A stretch of 64,000 nt of DNA from NCBI GenBank assembly GCA_051891855.1, contig JBJFFP010000012.1:3078-67077 (forward strand), written 5' to 3'. Position numbers and translations under genes: made by a program. The stretch is from SFDP01 sp051891855. Its GTDB lineage: Bacteria > Bacillota > Clostridia > Lachnospirales > Lachnospiraceae. The notes beneath the pieces were generated by a model that did not search any database, was not told where the DNA came from, and saw nothing but the letters and a program-made list of their open reading frames with translations. Below are positions 24,472 through 33,415 of this stretch, piece by piece. Numbering within the stretch: position 1 is the stretch's first letter; each line of letters starts with the position of its first letter.

Positions 24472-25764
24472 CTAATATTTAATGATAATACTATGGGTAA
24501 AATATCCTCCATTACAACTCCATATACTCTCTCCCTGATATTTCTCTACCACACTCTGTATATTGCCCATACCTATTCCATGCTCACTTTTCTTATCCTT
24601 GCCTGTTTCTAACTTTCTTCCTCTGTACTGAAGAGGTACAGCAACAGGATTTTTTACAGAAATAGTTATTTTACCTGCTTCGTCGATAAAACGCATTTTA
24701 ATGACTTTGGAGCTATCAGAAATTTTTTCACAGGCTTCAATTGCATTATCCAATAAATTAGTAAGTAACGTAACCAAATCCTCATCTACCATAGATATAT
24801 TTCCCAAATCATTGATAGAAAATAAAATAGGAATCCCTTTCTTTTTTGCCTGTTTAAATTTCTGATTAAGAATACTGTTTACGATCATATTATTAGTATT
24901 AATATAATCAATTTCTTCTATCCAATTATAATTTATTTTTTCAATATAGCTTTCTGCCTGGGAAAATTCTCCTGCTTTCATTAATCCATACACGTAGCTT
25001 AGATGATTTTTAAAATCATGGGTCTTTTTTCTCTGCTCTTCGTACACCCCTTCCATATACTGGTACATATCCATTTGATTCTTGATTCGCTCTTGAGAAA
25101 CTCTCATCTTTAGTATAGCCTTTTCTCTGACAATCACATCTGAAATAATATAAAATAAAAGAAAATTCGATAGTACCAAGGAAAATGCTGCAACTAATGC
25201 CGATTGACTTCCTGCCCCTCCTTCTATGGCAAATGCAGTCATGCACACAATGGTTATAGTAGGAAAAAATAGAAATCGTATCCATTCTTTATCCGTAACG
25301 AGATTCAGACCATCATAAGGTTTAATCCTTTTATTAATCAGAATAATCACGATGAAGAGAATTGTTTTGCATAAAAGGGCAATTATAGTAGACTTTACCG
25401 GATCAGCAAAAATTTTTTCTGTCTCTATTTCTGGCAGACCATCCAATATAATGAGCATGATTCGATCAGTGCAAATAAGCAGACCATAATATCCAATCCC
25501 CAGAAAAATCGCCTGTAACCATTTACAGTAATACTCGAGATAGGAGAATATACTAATGAATAAAACAGAAGCTACAGCCTTAAAAAAATACATCTCCGAC
25601 GGACAAAGGGCAATGACCATAAAGCCGATTAGTAAGCCAATAAAAAATCCTCTGTTTATCCATCCTTTCTCTGAATATCGTTTAATCAAAAACGTTTCGC
25701 AAAAAATCCGGCAACATAGTGCCTCAATAAAAACCAACAAAAGTACCTGTACATAATATGTCAT
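24472..25764 (-). CDS. agrC: AgrC-like GHKL sensor histidine kinase
   Basis: The 430-residue protein has about six N-terminal membrane segments (residues 1-215), the arrangement of AgrC receptors. A helical dimerisation region follows, with H-D-F-K-N-H-L-S-Y carrying the phosphorylated His near 249, then a GHKL ATPase domain with the N-box (N-L-L-D-N-A-I-E-A-C) and G-box (G-I-G-M-G-N-I). It overlaps the regulator gene by four bases. It should sense the peptide made by the adjacent agrBD and phosphorylate the LytTR regulator. Confidence 0.92.
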   Translation of the reverse strand: MTYYVQVLLLVFIEALCCRIFCETFLIKRYSEKGWINRGFFIGLLIGFMVIALCPSEMYFFKAVASVLFISIFSYLEYYCKWLQAIFLGIGYYGLLICTDRIMLIILDGLPEIETEKIFADPVKSTIIALLCKTILFIVIILINKRIKPYDGLNLVTDKEWIRFLFFPTITIVCMTAFAIEGGAGSQSALVAAFSLVLSNFLLFYIISDVIVREKAILKMRVSQERIKNQMDMYQYMEGVYEEQRKKTHDFKNHLSYVYGLMKAGEFSQAESYIEKINYNWIEEIDYINTNNMIVNSILNQKFKQAKKKGIPILFSINDLGNISMVDEDLVTLLTNLLDNAIEACEKISDSSKVIKMRFIDEAGKITISVKNPVAVPLQYRGRKLETGKDKKSEHGIGMGNIQSVVEKYQGESIWSCNGGYFTHSIIIKY

Positions 25765-26483
25765 ATCATATCACCCATGATTTCATAATATCGTTCTTTT
25801 ACCTTCTGATATTTATCCCTTGGGACAGGCAATATTCTCCCATCTTTTAATAATACTCGATAATTACTGATGCTTTCAATATACTTTGTATTTACCAAAA
25901 AACTTTTATGAATTCGCAAAAAACGATATTTCTGAAGCTCTTTTTCCATATTATCTAATTTCTCATAAAGACTGTACCGTACCATTCTTATTTCAAAAAT
26001 ATGAAAAAATAATTTATGCCTCTGACTTTCTACATACCAGATACTATCAACAGACAGCTCCTTTTTCCCCTCCATAAAATGTTTATTTATTTTATGAGTC
26101 TGCATATCCAACTTTTTAATTATTGTTTCCATACATTCGGGAAGCAGCTCATCCAGCATATCCTTTAATAAAAAACGGATAGCTTCCATTCTGTAGCCTT
26201 CTATGGCATAATCCAAAAATGCAGTAACAAAATTAAGCAGAATATCCTGTCTGCTCTCTCTTATTTTTTCTGCAACCTCCAAGCCACTAATCTGGGGCAT
26301 ATTTATGTCCAGAAAAATCACATTGTAGTCGAATACTTTATCATCCTCTAATAGGACTTCTCCCTCTGAATAGGTATCTATCTGATAGGTACTAATGCCT
26401 CGCTCATCCAGTATCCTTCTTATGGAGTTAATTATTTTCTCTAAATAGACAGGTTCATCATCACATACAGCAATCTTAAACAT
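25761..26483 (-). CDS. agrA: AgrA-like LytTR response regulator
   Basis: The 240-residue protein has a receiver domain with acidic D-D-E at 8-10, the phosphoacceptor Asp in F-L-D-I-N-M-P near 58 and the conserved Lys near 107. The C-terminal LytTR DNA-binding domain contains V-E-S-Q-R-H-K-L-F-F-H and F-L-R-I-H-K-S-F-L-V-N. The ATG lacks a close ribosome-binding site; AAAGGAG is about 24 bases upstream. It starts only 37 bases after nspC with no terminator visible. Likely targets are the two 59-bp repeats. Confidence 0.93.
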   Translation of the reverse strand: MFKIAVCDDEPVYLEKIINSIRRILDERGISTYQIDTYSEGEVLLEDDKVFDYNVIFLDINMPQISGLEVAEKIRESRQDILLNFVTAFLDYAIEGYRMEAIRFLLKDMLDELLPECMETIIKKLDMQTHKINKHFMEGKKELSVDSIWYVESQRHKLFFHIFEIRMVRYSLYEKLDNMEKELQKYRFLRIHKSFLVNTKYIESISNYRVLLKDGRILPVPRDKYQKVKERYYEIMGDMI

Positions 26484-26520
26484 AATTTCTAAAATATACT
26501 TTATTCTGCTCCTTTAATAT

Positions 26521-27747
26521 TCATCTTCTACTCCCCAGCCTCATTGTAAAGTCCTGGTAGCCAAAGTGGGTAAGCTGTGTCAGGCTGCCGTCCCTAGCCC
26601 GTTTCCAGATGTTGGGAAGGGGCATGCCGTTGAAGGTATTGTTTTTGCAGGTAGTGTAAATGGCCATATCGCCGAAAATCAACATATCCCCCACCTTAAG
26701 CTCATAGGAAAAGCAATAATCTCCAATGATGTCTCCTGCCAGACAGGTGGGCCCCGCCAGACGATAGGTATACAGGCCTGCTGCGGACTCTTCCTTTTTT
26801 TCATCGGCTTTGTATAAAGGCGGTGTATAGGGCATCTCAATTACATCCGGCATATGGCAGGCAGCACTGGCATCCAGAATGGCAATCCGGTATTCTCCGT
26901 TTTCCACAATATCCAAAATCCGGCTAAGGAAAAAACCCGCATTCAGGGCACAGGCCTCCCCCGGCTCCAGATAAATCTGCAGACCATATTTATCCCGGGC
27001 TTTGATGATGCAGCGTTCCAGCCTGTCCACATCATAACCGGGACGGGTAATATGGTGTCCTCCTCCCATATTCAGCCACTTCATCCCGGGTAAAATAAAG
27101 CCGAACTTCTCTTCCACGGCTTCCAGTGTAGCCTCCAGAGCATCTGAATCCTGCTCACAAAGGGTATGAAAATGCAGGCCGTCCAGTAAATCCACCAGCT
27201 CCTTGGTCATTTCCTTCTTCCAAAGCTGCAAAGTGGTTCCCAGACGGCTTCCGGCTGCACAGGGATCATAGATTTCATGTCCTTTTTGAGTCGAGCACTC
27301 CGGATTAATGCGAAGTCCCAGACTTTTTCCCGCCTTCTTTGCCTGAAAACCAAACCGTCTTAACTGCCCCGGTGAATTAAAGACGATATGGTCAGCCGTC
27401 TTAAGCAGCTCTTCAAACTCATCCTCACGATAGGCACCGCAGAATACGTGTACCTCCTTATGGGGCATTTTCTCTTTTCCCAGCTTTGCTTCAAACAGGC
27501 CGCTTGCCTCCGTTCCTGCAAGATATTCTTCCAGCAGAGGATAAAAATCATAGTTGGAAAAGGCCTTCTGGGCCAGCAGAATTTTACAGCCGGTACGTTT
27601 GGCAACCGAAGCCAGAATACGGCCATTATGATGGAGCTGTCCCTCATCAATCATGTAGCAGGGACTGGGCAGATGGGCAAAGATATTTTCCGGCTCTTTA
27701 CCGGCAAAGGCCGCGAAAGGCGGCCTGTTGTCTGTTTCTTTATTCAT
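26521..27747 (-). CDS. nspC: carboxynorspermidine/carboxyspermidine decarboxylase
   Basis: The 408-residue protein is an alanine-racemase-fold PLP decarboxylase. The PLP lysine lies in L-L-A-Q-K-A-F-S near 57; H-F-H-T-L-C-E and L-N-M-G-G-G-H-H are family signatures. It removes CO2 from carboxyspermidine to give spermidine. It follows the dehydrogenase that makes its substrate, and is the last gene of the polyamine operon, 37 bases before the response regulator gene. Confidence 0.94.
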   Translation of the reverse strand: MNKETDNRPPFAAFAGKEPENIFAHLPSPCYMIDEGQLHHNGRILASVAKRTGCKILLAQKAFSNYDFYPLLEEYLAGTEASGLFEAKLGKEKMPHKEVHVFCGAYREDEFEELLKTADHIVFNSPGQLRRFGFQAKKAGKSLGLRINPECSTQKGHEIYDPCAAGSRLGTTLQLWKKEMTKELVDLLDGLHFHTLCEQDSDALEATLEAVEEKFGFILPGMKWLNMGGGHHITRPGYDVDRLERCIIKARDKYGLQIYLEPGEACALNAGFFLSRILDIVENGEYRIAILDASAACHMPDVIEMPYTPPLYKADEKKEESAAGLYTYRLAGPTCLAGDIIGDYCFSYELKVGDMLIFGDMAIYTTCKNNTFNGMPLPNIWKRARDGSLTQLTHFGYQDFTMRLGSRR

Positions 27748-27776
27748 GGTTTTTCTTCTTTCCTCTTTCCTGATTA

Positions 27777-29036
27777 TCAGTCTACTAAAACCGGATTACG
27801 ATTCTCCCGGCGGGGAAGTCCATACTTGTCCAGAGCTGCCATAAAGGGATCGGGGTCAAATTCCTCCACCGTATATACTCCTGCCTTCTTCCACACACCG
27901 GTTAAAAGCATCAAAGCACCACACATGGCCGGTACACCGGTGGTATAGCTGATGGCCTGACTCTCCACCTCACGATAGCATTCCTGATGATCACAAATAT
28001 TATAGAGATAGTAGGTTTTCTTTCTACCGTCCTTTTTTCCGGTAAAAATACAGCCGATATTGGTCTTGCCATGGGTACGGGGCCCCAGGCTCGCAGGATC
28101 CGGCAGCAGGGCCTTTAAAAACTTAATCGGCACAATCTCCCGCCCTTCAAAGCTAACCGGAGTAGTGGAAAGCATACCCACATTTTCCAAACAGTTCATG
28201 TGGGTCAGGTAGCTTTCTCCAAAGGTCATAAAGAAACGAATCCGCTTTACCTCAGGAATATTCTTGGCCAGAGATTCAATCTCTTCATGGTGAAGAAGAT
28301 ACATATCCTTCATTCCCACACCATCAAAGTCATACTCCCGTTTAATACTCATGGCGGGAATCTCTACCCAATGACCATTCTCCCAGTAGCTTCCCGGTGC
28401 GGAAACCTCCCGAAGATTCACCTCCGGGTTAAAATTAGTGGCAAAGGGATAGCCATGGTCTCCGCCGTTACAGTCCAGAATATCAATGGTATCAATGGTA
28501 TCAAATTCATGCTTTTTGGCGTAAGCACAATAAGCCTGGGTCACTCCCGGATCAAAGCCACAGCCAAGAAGTGCGGTAAGTCCTGCCTGTTCAAATTTTT
28601 CCCGATAGGCCCATTGCCAGCTGTAGTCAAAATAAGCGGAAAAACCGGCTTCCTTACAGCGTTTTTCATAGATTTCACGCCACTTGGGATCATCTGTATC
28701 CTCCGGCTCGTAATTAGCCGTATCCATGTAGTTTACTCTGCAGGCCAGACAGGCATCCATAATGGTCAAATCCTGGTAAGGAAGGGCAATATTCATAACC
28801 AGATCCGGCTTATAGCTGTTAATCAAATCGATTACCTGATTTACCTCATCTGCATCTACCTGAGCGGTAGTGATTTTGGTAGCCGTTTTCCCCTCCAGGG
28901 CTTTCGCCAGCTCATCACATTTTGATTTGGTTCTGCTGGCGATACAGATTTCGGTAAAAACCTCACTTACCTGACAACATTTCCGAATGGCAACGGAGGC
29001 AACACCACCGCAGCCGATTACTAATACTCTGCTCAT
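27777..29036 (-). CDS. carboxyspermidine dehydrogenase (saccharopine dehydrogenase family)
   Basis: ATG at 29036 is preferred over 29048, as GGAGG precedes it by five bases and the product then starts M-S-R-V-L-V-I-G-C-G-G-V, the NAD(P)-binding loop. The 419-residue enzyme has the family segment G-C-G-F-D-P-G-V-T-Q-A and D-C-N-G-G-D-H-G-Y-P. These enzymes condense putrescine with aspartate semialdehyde. The pairing with nspC gives the carboxy route to spermidine that is common in gut Firmicutes. Confidence 0.92.
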   Translation of the reverse strand: MSRVLVIGCGGVASVAIRKCCQVSEVFTEICIASRTKSKCDELAKALEGKTATKITTAQVDADEVNQVIDLINSYKPDLVMNIALPYQDLTIMDACLACRVNYMDTANYEPEDTDDPKWREIYEKRCKEAGFSAYFDYSWQWAYREKFEQAGLTALLGCGFDPGVTQAYCAYAKKHEFDTIDTIDILDCNGGDHGYPFATNFNPEVNLREVSAPGSYWENGHWVEIPAMSIKREYDFDGVGMKDMYLLHHEEIESLAKNIPEVKRIRFFMTFGESYLTHMNCLENVGMLSTTPVSFEGREIVPIKFLKALLPDPASLGPRTHGKTNIGCIFTGKKDGRKKTYYLYNICDHQECYREVESQAISYTTGVPAMCGALMLLTGVWKKAGVYTVEEFDPDPFMAALDKYGLPRRENRNPVLVD

Positions 29037-29079
29037 CATATCCTCCATTCAGCTGTAAAACAGCAGCATATTTATATTC

Positions 29080-29937
29080 TTATTTTGACAGTGCAAGCAG
29101 CATCTCGCGAAGCACCTTGCAGGCAGTGGCTGTAGATACCCCGGAGGTATCCAGCATGGGAGCAAGCTCATTAATATCTGCCCCCACCACGTTGGTTTCA
29201 CAAACCAGTAAAATAGCTTCCAAAAGCTCCTTAAAGGTAACTCCCCCTGCCTCCGGAGTACCCGTACCTGGAAAGGCTGAAGGGTCAAGACAGTCCAGAT
29301 CAATGGTAAAATATACCGGAGTGCCTTTTTCTTTTAAAGAAGACACCAGCTGCTTAAGGCCGGAAAAATCAAAGGGATGCAAATCGGTATGCTGCCTTGC
29401 AAAGGCAAATTCACTTCTCTCACCGCTGCGGATGGCAAACTGATGGATGCGTCCGTCCCCCATAAGCTCATAGGCCCTTCGCATAACGCAGGCGTGACTT
29501 AGACTGGCCCCCAGATAGTCCTCCCTTAAGTCTGCGTGTGCATCAAATTGAATAAGATGCAGATTGGGATATTGCTTTAAAACAGCCCTTATGGCACTTA
29601 AGCTGACCAAATGCTCACCACCCAGTAAAAAGGGCAGCTTTCCATCCGTAAGAATCTGCCTGGCCCTCTCTTCTATTGCCTGAAGTGCAAGGCCGCTGTC
29701 TCCGATACAAAGCTCCAGATCTCCGCTGTCAAAAACAGAGCAGTCCTCCAAATCCTTATTTTGGTAAGGGCTGTAGGTTTCCAATCCAAAGCTTTCATGG
29801 CGAAGGGCCGAGGGGCCGAATCTGGCTCCCGGACGAAAGCTGGTGGTGGAATCAAAGGGGGCTCCGTAAAGAACGATGGAAGCCTCCCGGTATTCTGCAT
29901 CACAGCCAATAAAGGTTTCTATATTTTTCATCAACAT
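29080..29937 (-). CDS. speB: agmatinase
   Basis: The 285-residue ureohydrolase hydrolyses agmatine to putrescine and urea. All metal-binding motifs are visible: G-G-E-H, D-A-H-A-D, and D-L-D-C-L-D-P-S followed by G-T-G-T-P-E. GGAGG from the end of speE lies nine bases before the ATG, and the stop of speE overlaps the start (TAATG). Confidence 0.94.
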   Translation of the reverse strand: MLMKNIETFIGCDAEYREASIVLYGAPFDSTTSFRPGARFGPSALRHESFGLETYSPYQNKDLEDCSVFDSGDLELCIGDSGLALQAIEERARQILTDGKLPFLLGGEHLVSLSAIRAVLKQYPNLHLIQFDAHADLREDYLGASLSHACVMRRAYELMGDGRIHQFAIRSGERSEFAFARQHTDLHPFDFSGLKQLVSSLKEKGTPVYFTIDLDCLDPSAFPGTGTPEAGGVTFKELLEAILLVCETNVVGADINELAPMLDTSGVSTATACKVLREMLLALSK

Positions 29938-30788
29938 TATTCTACCTCCTCCAACATTTTTTCCAGAAAGGCCGGAAGATAAAAGGCTCCGATATGCAGC
30001 TTGGTGGTGTAATACTGGGTTCTTAAATTAAGCCCCAGCCATTTTTTTGCATCAAAATCATCAATGGGATGATATTTTTTACTGGCAAAACCAAAAAGCC
30101 AATAGCCCGCTGCATATGTGGGAATATGAGCCTGATACACCCGGCTGATGGGAAAGGTACTTACGATTCGCTTGTGGCTTCTTTGCATGGCTTGGGCATC
30201 ATGCTGGTAAAAGGGACTTCCCTGCTGGTTTACCATGATACCGTCTTCATGCAGTGCATTATAACAGATGCCGTAAAATTCCCTGGTAAAATATCCTTCT
30301 GACGGTCCAAAGGGATCAGTGGAGTCCACAATGATTAAATCATACTCCTCCTTACGTCTGCGGATAAACCGAAGGGCGTTATCAAAATAAATATTTACCC
30401 GGCTGTCATTCAATCGACAGGCGTTTTCCGGCAGGTAGGTATGGCAGGCATCCACTACCTCCGGATCCATTTCCACCAGATCAATTCTTTGAATCTGCTC
30501 ATAGCGGGCAAGCTCACGAACCACACCGCCGTCTCCGGCACCGATAACCAGTACATCCTGTATACAGGGATGGACTGCCATAGGTACATGGGTAATCATT
30601 TCATCATAGATAAATTCATCCCTTTCCGTCAGCATGACATTGCCGTCTAAGGTTAGTACCTTGCCAAATTCCGGTGTTTCAAAAATATCAATCTGTTGAT
30701 AATCACTTTTTTTTGAATATAGGTGTCTGTTTACACGAATACTGTGTTTCACATCGGGAGCGTGAAACTCACTGAACCACATTTCCAT
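29937..30788 (-). CDS. speE: spermidine synthase-family aminopropyltransferase
   Basis: The 283-residue protein has the methyltransferase-like fold with G-A-G-D-G-G-V-V-R-E near 89, an acidic V-E-M-D-P-E for the co-substrate, and V-D-S-T-D-P-F-G-P in the catalytic gate. It should transfer an aminopropyl group from decarboxylated S-adenosylmethionine. No speD gene, which makes that co-substrate, is in the window. The acceptor could be putrescine or agmatine; the gene order speA-speE-speB would suit aminopropylagmatine, which is inference. Confidence 0.92.
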   Translation of the reverse strand: MEMWFSEFHAPDVKHSIRVNRHLYSKKSDYQQIDIFETPEFGKVLTLDGNVMLTERDEFIYDEMITHVPMAVHPCIQDVLVIGAGDGGVVRELARYEQIQRIDLVEMDPEVVDACHTYLPENACRLNDSRVNIYFDNALRFIRRRKEEYDLIIVDSTDPFGPSEGYFTREFYGICYNALHEDGIMVNQQGSPFYQHDAQAMQRSHKRIVSTFPISRVYQAHIPTYAAGYWLFGFASKKYHPIDDFDAKKWLGLNLRTQYYTTKLHIGAFYLPAFLEKMLEEVE

Positions 30789-30814
30789 AAGACTTCCTCC
30801 CCTTTAAAGCAGCT

Positions 30815-32272
30815 CTACTGCAGTACATTAATACTTAGAATTTGAGGGTCCTCAGGGCCGGTCATGGAGCAGCCCTTAGCTCTGGCATATTCGATATAAT
30901 CCAGAATTTCCGCTGTGATTTTTTCCCCGGGAGACAAAATCGGGATTCCCGGAGGATAGCACATAACAAATTCGCTACAGACACAGCCCTCGGAATCCTT
31001 TAAGGGAATGCTTTTTTTACTGGCATAAAAAGCCTCCTGGGGACTCATCACTACCTCCGGATCTATGTATTCCTGACTTAAAAGACCACTGGAGTCCCTC
31101 TGAAAGCGGCGCCTAATCTCCGCCAGGGCACTGACCAGCCTCTCCAGCTCCTGGGGTCGGTCACCAATGGATAAATAGGCCAGAATATTTCCAATATCTC
31201 CAAATTCGATTTGGATATCATACTCATCCCGAAGCAGATCATATACCTCAATTCCTGCCAAGCCGATATCCCGGGTATGGACACTGAGCTTTGTGGGATC
31301 AAAATCAAAAATGGAATTGCCGTTTACCAGCTCCCGGCCAAAGGCATAGTAGCCTCCTATGGCATTGATTTCCTCTCTGGCATACTCCGCCATACTGACC
31401 ACTCTTCCAAAGACCTCTCTCCCTCGAAGAGCCAGATTTCTTCGGCTAATATCCAGACTGGACATGAGTAAATAGCTTCCCGAGGTGGTCTGAGTCAGAT
31501 TGATGATCTGCCTTACATGGCCGGCATTTACCCCCGGGCCGATCAGCAAAAGACTTGACTGGGTCAGACTGCCTCCACTTTTATGCATGGAGACAGCGGC
31601 CATATCCGCCCCTGCCTCCATAGCAGAAACGGGCATTCCGGCACCAAAATAAAAATGGGTTCCGTGGGCTTCATCTGCCAGGCACAGCATTCCGGCATCA
31701 TGGGCCATTTTCACAATTGCTTTTAAATCGCTGCAGATTCCATAATAGGTGGGGTTATTCACCAACACTGCCACTGCGTCGGGATTTTCTCCGATGGCCT
31801 TTGCCACCTGCTCCCTCTCCATTCCCAGGGAAATTCCCAGTCGGTGATCCACCTCCGGATTTACGTATACCGGTATGGCTCCGCAAAGCACCAAGGCATT
31901 GATTACACTGCGGTGTACATTACGGGGCAGAATAATCTTATCCCCCCGCTTACAGGTAGAAAGGATCATACTCTGAACGGAGCTGGTGGTACCTCCCACC
32001 ATTAAAAAGGCATGGGCTGCACCGAAAGCGTCTGCCGCCAGCATTTCCGCTTCATGAATTACGGATATGGGATGGCAGAGATTGTCCAGTGGCTTCATGC
32101 TGTTTACATCGATGGTAACACATTTTTCTCCCAAAAACTCCGTAAGCTCCGGATTGCCTCTGCCATGCTTATGGCCGGGAACATCAAAGGGAACCACCCG
32201 CATCTGCCTGAAGGTCTGCAAAGCCTCATAAATTGGAGCTGATTTTTGATCCATTCCTCTCTTTTCTTCCAT
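30815..32272 (-). CDS. speA: arginine decarboxylase (Orn/Lys/Arg decarboxylase, fold type I)
   Basis: ATG at 32272 (GGGGTG nearby) is chosen; 32254 is an alternative. The protein of about 485 residues has the PLP lysine in S-M-H-K-S-G-G-S-L-T-Q, an A-D-E-A-H-G-T-H motif and P-G-H-K-H-G-R-G near the start, as in the Bacillus subtilis SpeA type. The reaction with arginine gives agmatine, which suits the speB gene in the same operon; a lysine or ornithine preference cannot be excluded. The gene follows a leader with an intrinsic terminator. Confidence 0.9.
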   Translation of the reverse strand: MEEKRGMDQKSAPIYEALQTFRQMRVVPFDVPGHKHGRGNPELTEFLGEKCVTIDVNSMKPLDNLCHPISVIHEAEMLAADAFGAAHAFLMVGGTTSSVQSMILSTCKRGDKIILPRNVHRSVINALVLCGAIPVYVNPEVDHRLGISLGMEREQVAKAIGENPDAVAVLVNNPTYYGICSDLKAIVKMAHDAGMLCLADEAHGTHFYFGAGMPVSAMEAGADMAAVSMHKSGGSLTQSSLLLIGPGVNAGHVRQIINLTQTTSGSYLLMSSLDISRRNLALRGREVFGRVVSMAEYAREEINAIGGYYAFGRELVNGNSIFDFDPTKLSVHTRDIGLAGIEVYDLLRDEYDIQIEFGDIGNILAYLSIGDRPQELERLVSALAEIRRRFQRDSSGLLSQEYIDPEVVMSPQEAFYASKKSIPLKDSEGCVCSEFVMCYPPGIPILSPGEKITAEILDYIEYARAKGCSMTGPEDPQILSINVLQ

Positions 32273-32297
32273 ATCACACACCCCGCATAAAATATAT

Positions 32298-32327
32298 AAA
32301 AAAAGCAAGCTGCCTTACACAGCTTGC
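32298..32327 (-). terminator. intrinsic terminator in the speA leader
   Basis: On the minus strand GCAAGCTG, a 7-base loop and CAGCTTGC are followed by seven Ts, 26 bases before the speA ATG and downstream of the speA promoter. As the upstream gene is divergent, this can only act as an attenuator of the polyamine operon. Confidence 0.85.
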
Positions 32328-32494
32328 ACGATTATCCGTAAACATTAGAGGGAATTACCATAAAAATATCCGTTTCACAAGTCTGCGTAATATGCGCATT
32401 TCGGTTATAAAGTAACCAACTTATAAAAAGGAAGACTCTGTTAGGTAAGATTCATCCCGATACATAGCCTAAAGCATTTTACAGGGTTTGTCAA
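32328..32494 (-). promoter_or_regulatory. speA promoter and leader RNA
   Basis: TTGACA (32494-32489) and TAGGCT (32471-32466) are 17 bases apart, so transcription should start near 32459. The leader of about 130 bases before the terminator has a GGTTA/TAACC hairpin near 32400, a partly palindromic GCGCATATTACGC and two ACGGAT repeats. CTTGT within it could pair with the 5' terminator arm as an antiterminator. I recognise no T-box signature or known riboswitch class. Confidence 0.6.
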
Positions 32495-32602
32495 GCTTAT
32501 GTTTTCCCCTTTGTAATTCATCGCGCTTCTATTGATTTCACTTCCATTTTATGGTAAAAAGGATAATATTGCTTGGATAAACCATTTTCAGAAGGAGAGT
32601 CT

Positions 32603-33415
32603 ATGATACAGTCTTTTTTCTTAAAAATCCTCCAGGGCTCACTTATTGGTCTTGGAGGCGTGCTGCCGGGGATATCCGGCGGAGTTCTCTGTGTTGTTTT
32701 TGGTATTTACCCCACTATCATGGAATTTCTGGCGGAGCCCTTTCGCCGGTTTAAAACTCATGTACCAAAGCTGATTCCCATAGGGATTGGTGGGATTATC
32801 GGCTTTTTGGGAATTGCCAATGTACTTTCTTTTTTATTGGAAAAATACCCTTCCCCTTCTGTCTGCGTTTTTATCGGTCTGATTGCTGGTATGCTTCCTT
32901 CCCTTTACCGGGAAGCCGGCGAACAGGGACGGAGCCGTAATTCCTTCCGGGCTATGCTTATTTCCATGCTGGCAGCCTTCTTCCTTTTGGCCTCCTTACG
33001 TTTCTTTTCTGTAAGCATTGTGCCCGGCTTTTTCTGGTATATGTTCTGCGGATGCAGCCTTGCCTTAAGCGTGATTCTTCCGGGAATGAGCTTTTCCACT
33101 CTTTTGATGCCCCTGGGCTTATATGAACCCTTTGTAGCCGGTATCGGACATATAGATTTTTCCGTGCTGATTCCCGGAGGCATAGGGGCTGTAGCTACTG
33201 TAATTCTTCTCTCCCGGGCAATCAACGCTTTGTTTAAGAACTATTATTCCCTTGCTTTTCACAGCATCATCGGCATTGTGATTGCTGCAACGATTATGAT
33301 CATCCCCTTTAAAAGCTTTACGGAATCTATAGCTTCTTTTATCATCAACCTTCTTTGCCTTGCCTTCGGCCTGATTGCTTCTCTTTTATTGGATAATTTT
33401 AATCGGAAATTTTGA
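32603..33415 (+). CDS. DUF368 membrane protein
   Basis: ATG at 32603 follows GAAGGAG by six bases and is preferred over 32573. The 270-residue protein opens with G-S-L-I-G-L-G-G-V-L-P-G-I-S-G-G, the DUF368 hallmark, and has about eight membrane segments; a second P-G-M-S-F-S half-motif near 163 suggests internal duplication. Members with the related DUF368 fold are implicated in polyprenyl-phosphate flipping (PopT type). Divergent from speA; its 3' end overlaps the next gene by 17 bases. Confidence 0.88.
   Translation: MIQSFFLKILQGSLIGLGGVLPGISGGVLCVVFGIYPTIMEFLAEPFRRFKTHVPKLIPIGIGGIIGFLGIANVLSFLLEKYPSPSVCVFIGLIAGMLPSLYREAGEQGRSRNSFRAMLISMLAAFFLLASLRFFSVSIVPGFFWYMFCGCSLALSVILPGMSFSTLLMPLGLYEPFVAGIGHIDFSVLIPGGIGAVATVILLSRAINALFKNYYSLAFHSIIGIVIAATIMIIPFKSFTESIASFIINLLCLAFGLIASLLLDNFNRKF

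Noticed and set aside
14409..26520. Mobile element or genomic island boundaries
   Set aside because: No integrase, transposase, tRNA or attachment repeat was found at the edges; the block is accessory in content only.
28200..28925. Long plus-strand frame opposite the carboxyspermidine dehydrogenase
   Set aside because: It is the antisense shadow of a well-supported gene, with no ribosome-binding site or family resemblance. The same applies to long frames opposite parC, parE and RsuA.
32328..32494. T-box or guanidine-type riboswitch in the speA leader
   Set aside because: The conserved T-box sequence and the guanidine riboswitch core are absent; kept only as an unclassified attenuator.
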